From positions 1-7,559 of the forward strand of contig CANCFZ010000117.1 in assembly GCA_947377425.1 (NCBI GenBank): 7,559 nucleotides of DNA. Direction: 5' to 3'. A program made the translations under genes and the position numbers. Under the pieces are notes generated by a model, which did no database searches, was not told the origin of the DNA, and saw only the letters and a program-made list of their open reading frames with translations. Numbering within the stretch: the stretch's first letter is position 1; every line of letters starts with the position of its first letter. Shown here piece after piece: positions 6,872 to 7,559 of this stretch. Source of the stretch: Flavobacteriaceae bacterium (lineage in GTDB: Bacteria; Bacteroidota; Bacteroidia; Flavobacteriales; Flavobacteriaceae).

Positions 6872-7559
6872 TTATTTCTTTTTCAATCTATCTTTAAAAA
6901 CCTTTTCAAATTTTTCAATTTTGGGTTGAATTACCATTTTGCAATACCCTTGTTCTTTATTGTTTTCATAATAATTTTGATGGTAATCTGCTGCAGGATA
7001 AAACGCTTTGAACGGTTCTAATGAAGTGACAACTTTACTAGAATAAACATTTTTAGCATTCAATTCAGCAATAATACTTTCGGCTGCTTTTTTCTGTTCG
7101 GCGTTTTTAAAGAAAATAACCGAACGGTATTGCGTTCCAACATCTGCACCTTGACGGTTTAAAGTTGTTGGGTCGTGAACGGTAAAAAACACTTGAAATA
7201 TCTCGTCTAAATTGGTTTTAGTTTTATCATAAGTAATTTCAACTACTTCGGCAGCACCAGTATTTCCTGTGCAAACTTCCTCATAACTTGGATTAGCGAC
7301 AGTTCCTCCAGAAAATCCAGAAACTACTTTTGTAACGCCTTCCAAATTCTCGTAAACGGCTTCAACACACCAATAACAACCTCCACCAAGAACAATTGTC
7401 TCTAAATTTTCTTGAGATTTATTAGGTACAACGCCATCTGGAACAAAATCTAATGAAATTGCATTCATGCAATATCTTTTTCCTGTTGGTTCTGGTCCAT
7501 CGTCAAATAAATGTCCTAAATGACTGTCGCATCGTCCGCAAAGTGCTTCTGTGCGTTTC
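6872..7559 (-). CDS. msrBA: Bifunctional methionine sulfoxide reductase MsrB-MsrA fusion, 5' end outside window
   Basis: The frame is open from the right edge to the TAA at 6872-6874; about 228 codons are visible. The first 30 codons are the end of an MsrB domain: CGRC (second half of the zinc-binding Cys tetrad), DSHLGHLFDDGP and GKRYC, whose Cys (codon 7469-7471) is the catalytic MsrB cysteine; NAISLDFVP then continues the MsrB fold. After a short linker (about PDGVVPNKSQENLE) a complete MsrA domain follows. Counting from Met 7468, it has GGGCYWC (catalytic Cys31), VVSGFSGG, EEVCTGNTGAAEV, HDPTTLNRQGADVGTQYRS, DYHQNY and a GYC Cys176 that may act in resolving. MsrA reduces the S and MsrB the R epimer of methionine sulfoxide, using thioredoxin or a similar donor. 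The ATG at 7468 is an internal Met: starting there would cut off the MsrB catalytic Cys. Whether the protein is cytoplasmic or exported cannot be judged, as its N-terminus is missing. Confidence 0.93.
   Translation of the reverse strand, partial: KRTEALCGRCDSHLGHLFDDGPEPTGKRYCMNAISLDFVPDGVVPNKSQENLETIVLGGGCYWCVEAVYENLEGVTKVVSGFSGGTVANPSYEEVCTGNTGAAEVVEITYDKTKTNLDEIFQVFFTVHDPTTLNRQGADVGTQYRSVIFFKNAEQKKAAESIIAELNAKNVYSSKVVTSLEPFKAFYPAADYHQNYYENNKEQGYCKMVIQPKIEKFEKVFKDRLKKK

Noticed and set aside
6872..7468. A stand-alone 198-residue MsrA starting at ATG 7468
   Set aside because: The same frame continues upstream to the window edge and encodes the conserved end of MsrB including its catalytic Cys, so this ATG is internal.
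1..7559. CRISPR array, tRNA or rRNA gene, insertion sequence, toxin-antitoxin or phage defence system
   Set aside because: No regularly spaced direct repeats, RNA gene signatures, transposase motifs or paired small genes were seen on either strand.

Overview
The window looks like chromosomal DNA from a member of the Flavobacteriaceae (Bacteroidota), close to Flavobacterium. The signs are a strongly AT-rich composition, genes without clear Shine-Dalgarno sequences, sequences matching the Bacteroidota -7 promoter element TAnnTTTG, and protein families typical of this group. I see no RNA gene, CRISPR array, insertion sequence or phage gene.

Layout. Positions 1-3195 (minus strand) hold the first 1065 codons of a very large secreted surface protein. 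Its signal peptide, G8-like/beta-helix stretches and repeated beta-sandwich-like modules are readable, but its C-terminus lies beyond the left edge. Because this frame has no stop inside the window, it is easily missed by ORF callers that need both ends. A 142-base AT-rich gap follows, then a small conserved-looking protein of unknown function (3338-3571, minus). A divergent intergenic region with one TAnnTTTG element per direction separates it from the plus-strand pair. That pair is a secreted thioredoxin-like protein with a CGHC active site (3725-5242) and, 21 bases on, a COG2509-type FAD-dependent dehydrogenase (5264-6826). The pair converges on a minus-strand gene that enters from the right edge (6872-7559). 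A symmetric hairpin with A and T tracts (6828-6857) probably terminates both directions. The right-hand gene is a bifunctional methionine sulfoxide reductase with MsrB first and MsrA second. Only the last 30 or so MsrB residues before the junction are inside the window.

How the genes relate. The thioredoxin-like protein, the flavoprotein and MsrBA are all redox proteins, and the first acts outside the cytoplasm. A shared role in thiol or oxidative homeostasis is possible, but it rests only on adjacency. The surface protein is probably a type IX secretion substrate, judging from family resemblance; the C-terminal sorting domain that would confirm this is outside the window. I found no convincing new multi-gene system here. 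The most useful observations are the modular duplication in the truncated surface protein, the MsrB-MsrA fusion hidden by an internal ATG, and a promoter position that decides the start of the small gene.
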